Assembly (NCBI GenBank): GCA_000953695.1
Contig: LN554847.1
Span: 685,801-749,800, forward strand
Reading direction: 5' to 3'
Length of the DNA stretch: 64,000 bases
Source of the DNA: Aliivibrio wodanis
Lineage (GTDB): Bacteria; Pseudomonadota; Gammaproteobacteria; Enterobacterales; Vibrionaceae
In this document: positions 19,362-29,003 of the stretch, one piece after another
Layout: every line of letters starts with the position of its first letter
Position numbering within the stretch: position 1 is the stretch's first letter
Made by a program: the position numbers and the translations under genes
The notes under the pieces: model-generated
Told to the model about the DNA's origin: nothing
Databases searched by the model: none
Seen by the model: only the letters and a program-made list of their open reading frames with translations

Positions 19362-20351
19362 TTACTTTTGATAGAATGCACGAATAACTTGGGCTAATTC
19401 AGCTTTTATTTCAGTCGTGATAGGACATGACGTTTGTTTTGGTAATACAGCTAACAAATCGGTAACTAAGCTTTTAATTGGCTCTGGAGATAAAGCTTCC
19501 CACTCACTTAATTGGTCTCGATTAATGTGTGAAGGCAAAGAACCTAATGTACCAACATCATTTTGATTATGGACAAGTAAGCCTGCTGTCGTTCCTTTAT
19601 CGAGTGTTAATACCTGATAAAAATACAGCGTGTGATAATCCAATTGTTTCTGCTGTTGCGCCTCTGTTGGTTGTTCAATATTTACACTATGCAAGCTTAA
19701 TAGATCAATATAAGTATCAATTACTTTGGTCGCAAATTGATTCGTAAATGCCGCACCATCTTCATTTTTAGGATTAAAGCCTTCTAAATAAAAGTGACTC
19801 ACTCCTCGACGCTTATTCAGAGCGGGAATATCAAAATATTGGTTACCTAACTTAGCCCCTTCAGAATAATGATCTTTAGCTGCCACTTTCAATGTTTGGT
19901 CAAAATATTCTTTATCATCTTTATTAAAATGAGAAGGATTAAGGTCTGCCATTATTCTCCAATAACTGGAGCCATCTTTTAAGATTGTCAGACTATAATG
20001 CATATGAATAGATGGGGATAAAGGATCTTTTGGGTGAATAATTGTAGAGAGAGCTGTTGCACTATCGTAATGCTTCTCCGGTGAATCTTCATAGTGAATT
20101 TGAGATACATTAATAGAAGCGCGATTAAACATCCCACCTTCTACTGCTTCAAATCGAGTACCGCCACCATGCTTTCCTTCGTCACGCAACCAATCAACAG
20201 ATTTAAACGGCATTGTAGTGGATATGGAGTTATTGGTTAGTTTATCGCTACTGTTAGCAACATCAGTTAATTTTTCTTTAAAGCAAGACTGTAAATCAGT
20301 AAGTAGATGTAATGCATCTTGAGCTAGTGAGTTTTGAGCATACGTTCGCAT
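19362..20351 (-). CDS. HemF-like protein (aerobic coproporphyrinogen III oxidase family, divergent)
   Basis: A 329-residue soluble protein whose central half resembles the oxygen-dependent coproporphyrinogen oxidase family: GGGTRFEAVEGGMFNRASINVSQ, a following SIHMHYSLTIL segment, then NKRRGVSHFYLEGF, in the order seen in HemF. It is longer than E. coli HemF and divergent in the tail, so a changed role is possible. The ATG at 20351 has AGGA at good spacing; the frame continues 14 codons further up. No heme genes are adjacent, and the true hemF is probably elsewhere. Confidence 0.55.
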   Translation of the reverse strand: MRTYAQNSLAQDALHLLTDLQSCFKEKLTDVANSSDKLTNNSISTTMPFKSVDWLRDEGKHGGGTRFEAVEGGMFNRASINVSQIHYEDSPEKHYDSATALSTIIHPKDPLSPSIHMHYSLTILKDGSSYWRIMADLNPSHFNKDDKEYFDQTLKVAAKDHYSEGAKLGNQYFDIPALNKRRGVSHFYLEGFNPKNEDGAAFTNQFATKVIDTYIDLLSLHSVNIEQPTEAQQQKQLDYHTLYFYQVLTLDKGTTAGLLVHNQNDVGTLGSLPSHINRDQLSEWEALSPEPIKSLVTDLLAVLPKQTSCPITTEIKAELAQVIRAFYQK

Positions 20352-20457
20352 GAAAGATCCTGTATCAAACAACAAAGGGACGAAAAGAGGCAAAATAATT
20401 GCTAATTAAGTGTAAAATAAAGCCTTTGTAGATAGCAACTAGAGAACTGAATATTTA

Positions 20458-20709
20458 ATGGCTAAACCTAATAAAAAAGGCCCTAGTAAAACAGTACTGA
20501 TAACTTGTTCAAAATGTAGAGCTTTGCTTTATAAATATAGGAAAGGAGGTAAAGGAGGCTTAGTAAAGTGTTTTATTGAACGAATCGTTGAAGATCATAC
20601 AAAAGTCGCGTGCAGATGCCCTGGGTGCGGAATACTTTTTGCAAGAGAAGTCTTAATCAGAGGAATCCCTGCCTATAAGATGATTGGTGGGAAAGTGATG
20701 ATGAAATAA
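20458..20709 (+). CDS. small zinc-ribbon protein, 83 aa
   Basis: A basic 83-residue protein with two cysteine pairs, CSKC near residue 17 and CRCPGC near 53, spaced as in a zinc ribbon. Glycine- and lysine-rich stretches (KYRKGGKGG) suggest nucleic-acid contact. I do not recognise a named family. It starts 107 bases from the divergent HemF-like gene and ends 72 bases before vxrA; no terminator is visible between, so weak read-through into vxrA is possible. Confidence 0.65.
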   Translation: MAKPNKKGPSKTVLITCSKCRALLYKYRKGGKGGLVKCFIERIVEDHTKVACRCPGCGILFAREVLIRGIPAYKMIGGKVMMK

Positions 20710-20781
20710 AATATTCGTATTCGTTGTGATTTATAATATACTCAATCAATTAGGCTTTATTTCTATTGGTTGTAAGGGTAT

Positions 20782-22230
20782 GTGTTGATAAATAGTCGAT
20801 CTTTATGTGTTCTCTTTTTATTCTTCAGTTTATCGTCACACGCGGCTAGTTTAGCTGATAAAATAGACGGTTTTAAAAAGGCATTTAAAAAACAAGATGC
20901 TGTCGAGATTTATGATATACGTTATATACAAAAAGAATACCCAACTGTATTATTATCACCAGATACCTTGTTGCCACAGACCGCTTCTTATCCTTTCAAA
21001 CAATTGCAGCAACTTTATGATACGGCTAAAACTTGTACTGGCCCTTGGCCGGTGAGCCCACTGGTTGGTGAGCCATTAGTTTTAACTCGAGCTATGTGCA
21101 AGGGACTACGCTTACCAACAAGTTGGTTTGCTCGTTCAGGTATGATTCACCCAGGAGGTGGTTCTTATGCTTATCGTTATGTTCAAAAATACCCAAATAG
21201 AGCAGCATCTCTTGAAGCTTATATGCATATAAAAGAGCGTCCCATTGCCCCTAAGGGTGGATTATTACATCATCTTCAAAAGATGGATGATAATGCAATT
21301 CGTGCAATCATTAGTGGCTCTGATACCATAATCGCTGATCAACTATTATGGATAAGAAAAGGCAGTCGATATTATTTATATTCGATGGAGCTAAAGCAAA
21401 GATATCTTGATAAATATGATTTAGAGATCACATCTTTTGAACAAAATGCGAATTGCTATGTCAGAAATGGCAATGTGTGTTGGCAAGAAGAGAGTAATTC
21501 ACGAACATTATTTTATATTGTACTATTTTTAGTCTTTGCTAATTTATCACTCGCTATTGGTTGGGGGATATCTCAGTGGAATAGCAGAAGACGAGAAATG
21601 AAAAGTCGAATGCTAGTACTTCAAATCTTAACTCATGAATTACGTACACCGATTGCCAGTTTAGGGCTAACGGTTGAAGGATTTAGAAGGCAGTTTGAAG
21701 CTCTACCTGAATCCTTATATGATGAATTTAGAAGGCTGTGTGAAGATTCGAGACGATTACGGCAATTAGCTGAAGCAAGTAAGGATTATTTGCAATCAGA
21801 AGATAAAGGGTTTTCCACCGAATGGATCCCTTCAGTAAAAGAATGGTTAGGCTATCGCTGTATGGAATATTCACAGCCAGTTGAGTTTAGAATTAATAAA
21901 GATGCAGCTATAAAAGTAAATATTTATTGGTTAGGCAATTGCATTGATAATTTAATAAATAATGCTCATAAATATGGCATACCACCAGTTATATTGAATG
22001 TAACTATAAAAAACAAACATTTAACAATTGAAGTTATTGATAAAGGACAATTAACAAAGTCGAGTTGGAAAAAGTTAAAAACCCCTTTTGTGAGTGAAGC
22101 AGGTTTGGGTTTAGGCTTGACTATTGTTGAATCAATGATAGATAGAATGGGCGGGACGATGACACTTCAAGGCCCCCCAACGACCTTTATTTTGGAGATA
22201 CCTTGTGAAACAGACAATCCTACTTGTTGA
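20782..22230 (+). CDS. vxrA: sensor histidine kinase VxrA
   Basis: A 482-residue inner-membrane kinase. A signal-anchor is followed by a periplasmic domain of the DUF3404 type (about residues 25-245), one membrane helix (about 250-270) and the kinase core. The phosphorylated histidine lies in LTHELRTP near residue 283, the N box is NCIDNLINNAHKYG near 386 and the G box GLGLGLTIVE. In Vibrio cholerae VxrAB (WigKR) responds to cell-wall damage and controls wall synthesis, type VI secretion and biofilm. The start codon is GTG with AAGGG upstream. The gene overlaps vxrB by 26 bases. Confidence 0.9.
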   Translation: MLINSRSLCVLFLFFSLSSHAASLADKIDGFKKAFKKQDAVEIYDIRYIQKEYPTVLLSPDTLLPQTASYPFKQLQQLYDTAKTCTGPWPVSPLVGEPLVLTRAMCKGLRLPTSWFARSGMIHPGGGSYAYRYVQKYPNRAASLEAYMHIKERPIAPKGGLLHHLQKMDDNAIRAIISGSDTIIADQLLWIRKGSRYYLYSMELKQRYLDKYDLEITSFEQNANCYVRNGNVCWQEESNSRTLFYIVLFLVFANLSLAIGWGISQWNSRRREMKSRMLVLQILTHELRTPIASLGLTVEGFRRQFEALPESLYDEFRRLCEDSRRLRQLAEASKDYLQSEDKGFSTEWIPSVKEWLGYRCMEYSQPVEFRINKDAAIKVNIYWLGNCIDNLINNAHKYGIPPVILNVTIKNKHLTIEVIDKGQLTKSSWKKLKTPFVSEAGLGLGLTIVESMIDRMGGTMTLQGPPTTFILEIPCETDNPTC

Positions 22231-22867
22231 AGACGATAAAAATTTAGCCGACGGCCTTATTGTGAGCTTAGAAGAAGCAGGATACCGCTGCTTACATTCA
22301 GATAATGCTACTAATGTATCTTCTTTCTGGGCCGAGGCGGACATTGTTATCCTGGATCGCCAACTACCAGAAGGTGATTCACTAACTTGGCTACCTCAAT
22401 GGAAGCAGATTAAAGATATTCCTGTTATTTTGCTAACCGCTCTAGTTTCTATCCGAGACAAGGTGACAGGCCTTGATACAGGTGCAAATGATTATTTAAC
22501 TAAACCCTTTGCAGAAGCTGAATTACTTGCACGGTTACGAGCACATTTACGCTCACCAGAAGCCGATGCAAATGATCAGAAAACAACATTAGTCGTAGGA
22601 GGGTTATCAATTGATACCTCGACAAGAGATGTATTTAACTCTGAAGAAAAGGTTATTTTAACCAGAACTGAATTTGATTTATTGTTATTTTTAGCATCAA
22701 ATTTGGGTAAAGTTTTTACTCGTGATGAGTTACTTGATCAGGTATGGGGCTATAATCACTTTCCTACCACGCGCACCGTTGATACTCATATTTTACAGTT
22801 ACGTCAGAAAATAGTGGGTATTGAGATTGAAACCTTACGTGGTGTCGGCTATAAAATGAAAGCGTAA
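22205..22867 (+). CDS. vxrB: response regulator VxrB
   Basis: An OmpR-type DNA-binding regulator of 220 residues. The receiver has the acidic pair EDD near residue 9, the phosphorylation aspartate in VILDRQLP near 51 and the lysine in YLTKPFAE. The winged helix with LTRTEFDLLLFLASN and RTVDTHILQLRQKI fills the carboxyl half. It starts with GTG inside the end of vxrA, so the two are translationally linked. By homology it would be the output of the envelope-stress pathway sensed by VxrA. Confidence 0.92.
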   Translation: MKQTILLVEDDKNLADGLIVSLEEAGYRCLHSDNATNVSSFWAEADIVILDRQLPEGDSLTWLPQWKQIKDIPVILLTALVSIRDKVTGLDTGANDYLTKPFAEAELLARLRAHLRSPEADANDQKTTLVVGGLSIDTSTRDVFNSEEKVILTRTEFDLLLFLASNLGKVFTRDELLDQVWGYNHFPTTRTVDTHILQLRQKIVGIEIETLRGVGYKMKA

Positions 22868-22872
22868 TACTT

Positions 22873-23778
22873 ATGACTTTAAAGCGAAATGTTATCACTT
22901 TTATAGCAACGTGCTGTTTTACTCAAATAGGCGTTGCAGCTTCTGTTGATTGGTTTAATGAACAATCAGCACTATATAGTGCGCATAAAGAATTTCTTGA
23001 GGGTGATGCATTAAAGGGATTTTCGACTTCAATAGAAGTGCTTCAAAGTTCGAGTGATAAAAATATAAATCAGAACGTAGATAAATTATTAAATGCCGCA
23101 ATCTCAACAAATTGTGGGCGAGATTTATCTACTGTAGTGGTGCCAAACTGGTTAAATGCAGTCAGTATTCAGCGAGTTATTGTTCAAAGTCCTGGCCGCT
23201 TGCATCATCGATTTGTTGTTAAATTCGATAGTAAGAAATCAATCAAAAAATTGTCTTTTGTTAAATGGCCTGAAGACGAACAATTTACTAATCCATCGAT
23301 TGGAAGAATACCGACACAAGATGAAAGCATTACACAATATATTTATGCGAGTGAATCACTAAACAATCGTGTTAATAATGGATTATATAAATTAAAGATT
23401 ACTGCAAATGATAAAGATAGAACACAATGGGAGAGTTGGATAATATTAACTAAGCCTAAAATTGAAATGAAAGTTGCTTGGTTAGGCAAAGAGAAATGGA
23501 AAACACATCAAACGGGCTTATTGAGATCAAATTGTCCATTGCCAGAGATGGCTGTTGGTGTTTATGATCATCAAGATAATGATTATATGAAACTTTGGGA
23601 AAAAACATATGAAGAAAAATTCCCTCAAAATTTGCCTGAAACTAATGTACTTCCAGGAAGTTATATATTGAGTGTGTCATTTAATCATAAACGTTTTCAA
23701 GGTCCTATCTCAATTCAAGAAATACAAGCCATTACCAAAGTCATCAATTTTGATGCTGAAGAAGTAGAGAGAAAGTAA
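22873..23778 (+). CDS. vxrC: VxrC-like DUF2861 periplasmic protein
   Basis: A 301-residue exported protein; the signal peptide ends near [10 protein letters not shown]. It is assigned to the DUF2861 family, the third gene of the vxr operon in vibrios. It follows vxrB by five bases and overlaps the next gene by one base. Two cysteines (TNCGRD and SNCPLPE) could form a periplasmic disulfide. Its role is not well defined in the literature; its location suggests it modulates or reports VxrA signalling. Confidence 0.8.
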   Translation: MTLKRNVITFIATCCFTQIGVAASVDWFNEQSALYSAHKEFLEGDALKGFSTSIEVLQSSSDKNINQNVDKLLNAAISTNCGRDLSTVVVPNWLNAVSIQRVIVQSPGRLHHRFVVKFDSKKSIKKLSFVKWPEDEQFTNPSIGRIPTQDESITQYIYASESLNNRVNNGLYKLKITANDKDRTQWESWIILTKPKIEMKVAWLGKEKWKTHQTGLLRSNCPLPEMAVGVYDHQDNDYMKLWEKTYEEKFPQNLPETNVLPGSYILSVSFNHKRFQGPISIQEIQAITKVINFDAEEVERK

Positions 23779-23930
23779 TGTTAGATTTACCAACGTTAAC
23801 CCATGAAGAGCAGCAACAAGCGGTAGAAAAAATACAAGAATTAATGCGCCAAGGAGTAAGTAGTGGTGAAGCCATTAAAGTAATCTCAGATCAAATTCGT
23901 GCAGAAATTGCAAAGAAAGAGAAGAAATAA
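23778..23930 (+). CDS. UPF0181 (YoaH-like) protein, 50 aa
   Basis: A small gene whose ATG overlaps the stop of vxrC (TAATG), so translation is coupled. The product reads [20 protein letters not shown] then [16 protein letters not shown] and ends in lysines, which matches the UPF0181/YoaH family of small helical proteins of unknown function. It appears to be the last gene of the vxr operon, corresponding to the UPF0181 member in the V. cholerae vxr operon (from memory). Confidence 0.85.
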   Translation: MLDLPTLTHEEQQQAVEKIQELMRQGVSSGEAIKVISDQIRAEIAKKEKK

Positions 23931-23983
23931 GCGATTTATAGCAACCTAAAACAGTCTGACTTATTCTGATAGAAATTACGACT

Positions 23984-24012
23984 AAACCGAGACTAATGTA
24001 TCTCGGTTTTTT
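23984..24012 (+). terminator. terminator of the vxr operon
   Basis: AAACCGAGA, loop CTAATGTA, TCTCGGTTT plus T run, about 55 bases beyond the UPF0181 stop codon. Confidence 0.87.
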
Positions 24013-24144
24013 ATTTATTCATCCTAATATTTTCTATATGGTGCAAGATACATTTTAAAAATTGATAAAAAGGCTATTTATTTCTTAAAGTTAGGCGGAA
24101 TATAGCCGATAATAGGAATAACTATCTCGATTAGGTTTATAAAA

Positions 24145-25332
24145 ATGAAACAGTGGATAAAAATTGGCTTACTTTCGTGCGCTGCAACAACATCATTACA
24201 ATTACATGCAACCAGTTACAGTGTTGATGGTCGTACCGATGCAATGGGTGGTGCAGGTACAGCTTCTGCTGATTATCTTACTGGTGTTTTTTATAATCCT
24301 GCATTAATTGCTATTTACAGTCGTAAAGATGATGCTGGTTTACTACTACCGAGCGCAGGTGCTCAATATATGGATAGTGGTAAAATGGTTGATGATGTTG
24401 AGTTTATTCAAGGGGGCTTTGATAAATTACCGACAGATCCTGTCGGGGGAGCGGCAGATATTGAAGCTGGTTTATTAAGGCTTGATGGCGACGTTCTAAG
24501 TTTTAGTGCTGGTGGTGGTGCTGCAGTAGCTATACCTAATCGTTATTTGTCTACTGCCTTTTATGTTAAAGGATCAGTAGAAGGATTAACCTTACCTGAT
24601 GTCGAAGCATTAGGGGCAACAGGTAATGCACTTGAAATGGCTGATACCACAGCGATTGGAACAGTTGCTTTAGGTTTAATGGAAGCAGGTGTTGCATTTG
24701 CGGGCTATACTAATTTCTTAGGACAAAATATCACGCTTGGTATTACACCTAAATTCCAAAGTTATTTAACTTATACCTATGTAGAAGCCGTTAATAATTT
24801 TGATTTTAAAGATTATGACAAAAATAAAACCACAGGTAATGCGTTTAATCTTGATGTAGGTGCTGTATGGTTTTATGGCCCTTGGCGTTTTGCAGCGGCA
24901 GGTAAAAACCTAATTAAGCATGAAATAGAAACAACCTCAGTCAATGTTACTTTTAATAACTCGCAAGGTGCTGGAGACTGGGGTAATAAAACCTATCAAT
25001 ACAATTATGAATTAACACCGACCTATACCGCAGGTGTTGCCTTCATGATGAATTATTTTATTTTAACAGCAGATGTTGATCTTAATGAGCAAGAGCGTTT
25101 TATTGGCTTAGATGACAATGTTCAAATGTTTAGAGCCGGTGCCGAAATCGATTTGTTGTATCAAGTTCAATTACGTGGTGGCTATAAAACAGATTTAGCA
25201 GGAACGTATGATGATGCGTTTACCGCAGGTATTGGCTTCTCACCACTAAATATGTTTCATTTTGATTTAGCTGCAATCTATTCTGTAGATTCGACTTATG
25301 GTGTTTCAGTCAATATGGCTTACGAATACTAA
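24145..25332 (+). CDS. TraF-like outer-membrane beta-barrel protein
   Basis: A 395-residue exported protein with signal peptide ending near LQLHATSY. The mature start SVDGRTDAMGGAGTASADYLTGVFYNPALIA is the signature of the family often labelled conjugal transfer protein TraF (TraF_2), a FadL-like barrel. The rest is alternating strands and it ends with an aromatic residue after AYEY. Despite the label there is no conjugation gene nearby, so the name should not be read as function. It is followed at 43 bases by mogA. Confidence 0.8.
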   Translation: MKQWIKIGLLSCAATTSLQLHATSYSVDGRTDAMGGAGTASADYLTGVFYNPALIAIYSRKDDAGLLLPSAGAQYMDSGKMVDDVEFIQGGFDKLPTDPVGGAADIEAGLLRLDGDVLSFSAGGGAAVAIPNRYLSTAFYVKGSVEGLTLPDVEALGATGNALEMADTTAIGTVALGLMEAGVAFAGYTNFLGQNITLGITPKFQSYLTYTYVEAVNNFDFKDYDKNKTTGNAFNLDVGAVWFYGPWRFAAAGKNLIKHEIETTSVNVTFNNSQGAGDWGNKTYQYNYELTPTYTAGVAFMMNYFILTADVDLNEQERFIGLDDNVQMFRAGAEIDLLYQVQLRGGYKTDLAGTYDDAFTAGIGFSPLNMFHFDLAAIYSVDSTYGVSVNMAYEY

Positions 25333-25375
25333 ATCTGTAATAATACCGTTACGTTACCTTAATAAGATTGAAATT

Positions 25376-25912
25376 ATGACAACTAAAGCAAAAATTGGCA
25401 TTGTAACAGTTAGTGATCGCGCAAGCGTTGGTATTTATGAAGATGTTTCAGGACCTGCAATTATCGCAACACTGAATGATTACCTAAAATCTGAATGGGA
25501 ACCAGAATATGTGGTTATCCCTGATGAGCAAGATATCATTGAAAAAACATTAATTGAACTGACAGATGAAAAAGGCTGCTCTCTGGTTGTTACTACTGGT
25601 GGCACAGGGCCAGCAAAGCGTGATGTGACTCCAGAAGCAACTGAAGCAGTATGTGATCGTATGATGCCAGGCTTTGGTGAGTTAATGCGTGCAGAGTCTC
25701 TAAAGTTTGTTCCAACAGCCATTTTATCTCGTCAAACTGCAGGTCTGCGTAAAGATTCGTTAATCGTAAACTTACCAGGTAAACCTAAATCAATTCGAGA
25801 GTGTTTAGATGCCGTATTCCCCGCTATACCATATTGCATTGACTTAATGGATGGTCCATTTCTGGAGTGTGACGAAGCTGTGATTAAGCCTTTCAGGCCA
25901 AAAGCAAAATAA
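25376..25912 (+). CDS. mogA: molybdopterin adenylyltransferase MogA
   Basis: Cytoplasmic enzyme of molybdenum cofactor synthesis that adenylates molybdopterin before metal insertion. The 178-residue product opens with TKAKIGIVTVSDRAS and contains TTGGTGPAKRDVTPEAT and NLPGKPKSIRECLD, the conserved nucleotide- and pterin-binding loops. The ATG at 25376 gives the family's normal amino terminus; the frame is open 26 codons further up into the TraF-like gene, but that part is not conserved-looking. Confidence 0.93.
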   Translation: MTTKAKIGIVTVSDRASVGIYEDVSGPAIIATLNDYLKSEWEPEYVVIPDEQDIIEKTLIELTDEKGCSLVVTTGGTGPAKRDVTPEATEAVCDRMMPGFGELMRAESLKFVPTAILSRQTAGLRKDSLIVNLPGKPKSIRECLDAVFPAIPYCIDLMDGPFLECDEAVIKPFRPKAK

Positions 25913-25921
25913 TAATTGTTA

Positions 25922-25962
25922 AAACAGTAAAGCCAGCAGAGTATGCTGGCTTTATTGTTTTA
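25922..25962. terminator. bidirectional terminator
   Basis: A 16-bp stem with arms AAACAGTAAAGCCAGC and GCTGGCTTTATTGTTT and loop AGAGTAT, between mogA and the converging small gene; it overlaps the small gene's stop codon. Confidence 0.88.
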
Positions 25963-26199
25963 ACATCCTTTTTCCTTACGCAGTTTTTTTAATGCTTTCT
26001 TTTCTTTTAACTTTTCTTTGTACTCTTTTCCTTCACTAAAGCTCAGCACTTTTGTTACGTGTGCTAACGTGGTATTTAGCGTTTCACATCGTTTAGATTG
26101 ATGCATCTTATAATAAGAATTAACACTTTTTGCCAATAAAGTAGAAGAGAATAAATAAATTGTTAAAGCAACACATATCGTTAGTTTCATATAATTCAA
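25960..26199 (-). CDS. small exported basic protein, 79 aa
   Basis: A hypothetical protein with a likely signal peptide (MKLTICVALTIYLFSSTLLAKS). The mature part has two cysteines and a strongly lysine-rich tail (KEKLKEKKALKKLRKEKGC). An internal ATG at 26190 could be the start instead. I recognise no family. A strong shared terminator lies right at its stop, which supports it as a real transcribed gene. Confidence 0.55.
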   Translation of the reverse strand: MNYMKLTICVALTIYLFSSTLLAKSVNSYYKMHQSKRCETLNTTLAHVTKVLSFSEGKEYKEKLKEKKALKKLRKEKGC

Positions 26200-26419
26200 T
26201 TAATATTATTAGTGTGTATTTATCTTAACTGATTCTTTTTATCAATAGGGAGCAGATTAAGCATGTTAGAACTATGATTGATATTTAAGCAAGTTACGCT
26301 GTTCATCATTGAGTTAATGTTAGTTAGATCACCTTGTTTACCAATTGTAAAAAAAATAACAGACGGTATAGTGTACTTTAAGTTATACTTCTGTTAGTTA
26401 GGTTAATTGGCACTAAAAT

Positions 26420-28492
26420 ATGAAGCACACACGATTATTCTTTTACATCACATTATTTTTTAGCTCACCGGTAGTTTTAGCATCAATAGATCCAGATCTT
26501 GATGCTCTTATGTCAATGAGTTTAGAAGACTTATCAATGCTAGAAGTTAATGTGACCAGTGCTTCAAAGCGAGAGCAACATATTAGCGATATTCCTGCTG
26601 CTATCTATGTAATTTCTAATGAGCGAATCATTCGTTCTGGTATGAAAACCATTGCAGATATCCTTTCTCTTGCACCAGGCATGGACGTCAGTCAATTTAA
26701 TGAATCGAATGATATTATTTCAGCTCGAGGCTTTCATGATGGCTTATTTAATAAAATGCTAGTAATGATTGATGGACGAAGTGTATTTAATCCTATTTAT
26801 GGTGGGGCATATTGGGAAGATATTGATTATGTCTTAGCTGATATTGAGAGAGTTGAAATTATTAGAGGCCCTAGTGGAACTATATGGGGAGGGAACGCTG
26901 TAAATGGCGTCATTAACATTATTACTAAATCCACAAGTGATACATTAGGTAGTTATGGCCAAATTGCATATGGTCAACATGGATATAAAGAAGTTTCAGT
27001 TCGTCATGGATTGCAGTTTAATGATAGTGTAACAGCAAGAGCATTCTATAAATCAAAAGAGGCTTTTTCTGTGATCGACGAGTATCAAAAGAATTATGAT
27101 ACTGATGAATATAATACAATATCAAATCAAACAGCAGGGGTTAAGTTCCAACTTGAAGAGGGCAATCAATCTTGGACTTTTTCATTTGGTGGTGAGAAAT
27201 CTGAGCAATATTATGATTGGCTTACAATTGATTTAAGTGATCCAGTAAGAACAAGAACCGATTCATTTAAAAATGTAAAAAGCTCTTCATTTTATAGTCA
27301 AGTGACTCATCATGCCGATTATGAAGAATCACAATGGCAAACTAATTTATGGTACTGGCATGATTATGATAACTCTTCTGATGCAAATGGAGAATTCAAC
27401 GCCATTGATTTAGATACAGTGCTTACTGTTGACGTTACACCATCAATAACGGCATTATTTGGTGGTGGTGTTCGATATGTAGATATCCAATTACAAGATG
27501 GAAACGAATATGATCATAGTAATATTGATTATTATAATCGCTTCTCTGAAGACTCTAGTTTATACGATACAGTGAGTAACCTTTATACTCAATTTGATAT
27601 TGAAATAACTGAAAACTTGTCAGCTCAAATAGGAATTAAAGCAGAATATTTTACACTAAATGATTCTTTTGAAGTCTCTCCACAGTTTCGCTCTCTTTAC
27701 CGTATTAATCAAAAGCAAAAATTATGGTTAGGCATTGGTCGTGCGGTTGTTTCTCCTTCTTACTTTGAGCAAAAATCTACCTATTTTTCAGTGTATCTTA
27801 CTGAATATGATGACTATCAATATAATGATGGTTTAAATATTTATTTACCTAATGAAAATCTTAAAAATGAAAATGTCGTTACATTCGATATCGGTTATAG
27901 ATATGAACATTCAAAGGTGAACTTTGATGTAACGGGATATATAAGTAAGTATGAGCATGTTAGAGGAACAGATTATACGGGATATGTAGTTGATAATAAT
28001 GGCTATGAATATCTGTTTTATGAAACAAATGATGATTATGATGCGACAATTTACGGCGGAGAAGTTGCAATAGAGTGGCATATTAATTCAGTTCTTAAAA
28101 ACTATACTAGCTATAGCTATTTTTCATTTTCACAGAAGCGTGTTGAAGGAGATCTAGCCGTACCTGATTCTGATGATTATAGGGAAATTGATCACGAAAA
28201 TATGCTGTCTAGCCAATTATTATGGCAATTAAATGAGCACATTCTGTGGGATTTTATACTAAAATATAAAGATATTGACTATAAAGATAAAGGTGTGGAT
28301 ATAGATAATTTAGTATCATTAGACACAAGAATTGGTTGGAAAAAACATAAGAGTGCACCATTGGTAGAAATTATTGTGACCAATATTGGCATGTCGAATA
28401 AGTGTGAGTTAACAACGTATACTATTGACGGTTCATGCCATGGTTATCAAACCGAGCAATCAATCTATGGTAAAGTGTCTTATGAATTTTAA
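26420..28492 (+). CDS. TonB-dependent outer-membrane receptor
   Basis: A 690-residue receptor with signal peptide ending near PVVLAS, an acidic leader (MSMSLEDLSMLEVNVTSASK) that likely serves as the TonB box region, a plug domain at about residues 45-165 (DIPAAIYVISNERI, RIEIIRGP-like RVEIIRGPSGTIWGG) and a 22-strand-type barrel ending SYEF. It starts a three-gene run with the YfiR-like and GGDEF genes, overlapping the next gene. No Fur-type box was seen upstream, so an iron role is not supported by the sequence. The plug and barrel style resembles receptors paired with signalling proteins. Confidence 0.9.
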   Translation: MKHTRLFFYITLFFSSPVVLASIDPDLDALMSMSLEDLSMLEVNVTSASKREQHISDIPAAIYVISNERIIRSGMKTIADILSLAPGMDVSQFNESNDIISARGFHDGLFNKMLVMIDGRSVFNPIYGGAYWEDIDYVLADIERVEIIRGPSGTIWGGNAVNGVINIITKSTSDTLGSYGQIAYGQHGYKEVSVRHGLQFNDSVTARAFYKSKEAFSVIDEYQKNYDTDEYNTISNQTAGVKFQLEEGNQSWTFSFGGEKSEQYYDWLTIDLSDPVRTRTDSFKNVKSSSFYSQVTHHADYEESQWQTNLWYWHDYDNSSDANGEFNAIDLDTVLTVDVTPSITALFGGGVRYVDIQLQDGNEYDHSNIDYYNRFSEDSSLYDTVSNLYTQFDIEITENLSAQIGIKAEYFTLNDSFEVSPQFRSLYRINQKQKLWLGIGRAVVSPSYFEQKSTYFSVYLTEYDDYQYNDGLNIYLPNENLKNENVVTFDIGYRYEHSKVNFDVTGYISKYEHVRGTDYTGYVVDNNGYEYLFYETNDDYDATIYGGEVAIEWHINSVLKNYTSYSYFSFSQKRVEGDLAVPDSDDYREIDHENMLSSQLLWQLNEHILWDFILKYKDIDYKDKGVDIDNLVSLDTRIGWKKHKSAPLVEIIVTNIGMSNKCELTTYTIDGSCHGYQTEQSIYGKVSYEF

Positions 28493-29003
28493 TTGGCTAA
28501 AGTCATTCTTTGTTGCTTATCTTTGCTTTTTTTCTAGTAGTTTTGCAGTTGAAGCTGCTTATCAACGACATCAGTTAGAAGCTGTCTATATTTTTAGAAT
28601 CGCTAACTTTATACAGTGGGGAGAAGAGAAACGCTCAGAACTCACTTTCTGTGGAGATAAACAAGATCCTGTCGTACAAACATTGATTGTCATTAGTAAG
28701 AATAAAAAAATTCAAGGACAAAATGTTAGTGTAAAAGCTCAAGAGAAATCTATATTAAATTCTGAGTGTAATATATATATAGCAAATGAAAATACACCTT
28801 CTTTTTTCTTAAAAAAACTGAATAAAAATACGCTTACAATTAGTAGTAACCCTAACTTTACAAAAGAGCTTGGAATGATTGAGTTAAGGCTGGTAAAAGG
28901 TAAAGTGAAACCAGCTATTAATTTAGATAATTTAGAAAATGCCACGTTCAGGATTAGCTCTCAATTGCTCCGTTTATCGATCATTGAAGGAAATAATCAC
29001 TAA
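28482..29003 (+). CDS. YfiR-family periplasmic protein (DUF4154)
   Basis: A 173-residue exported protein; signal peptide MNFNWLKSFFVAYLCFFSSSFA, then YQRHQLEAVYIFRIANFIQWGEE, the classical opening of the YfiR domain. The fold is a periplasmic regulator that in Pseudomonas YfiBNR represses a diguanylate cyclase. The ATG at 28482 lies inside the end of the receptor gene (11-base overlap), and the stop overlaps the start of the GGDEF gene (TAATG). Two cysteines (LTFCGD and NSECNIY) match the redox-sensitive disulfide region of YfiR. Confidence 0.87.
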   Translation: MNFNWLKSFFVAYLCFFSSSFAVEAAYQRHQLEAVYIFRIANFIQWGEEKRSELTFCGDKQDPVVQTLIVISKNKKIQGQNVSVKAQEKSILNSECNIYIANENTPSFFLKKLNKNTLTISSNPNFTKELGMIELRLVKGKVKPAINLDNLENATFRISSQLLRLSIIEGNNH

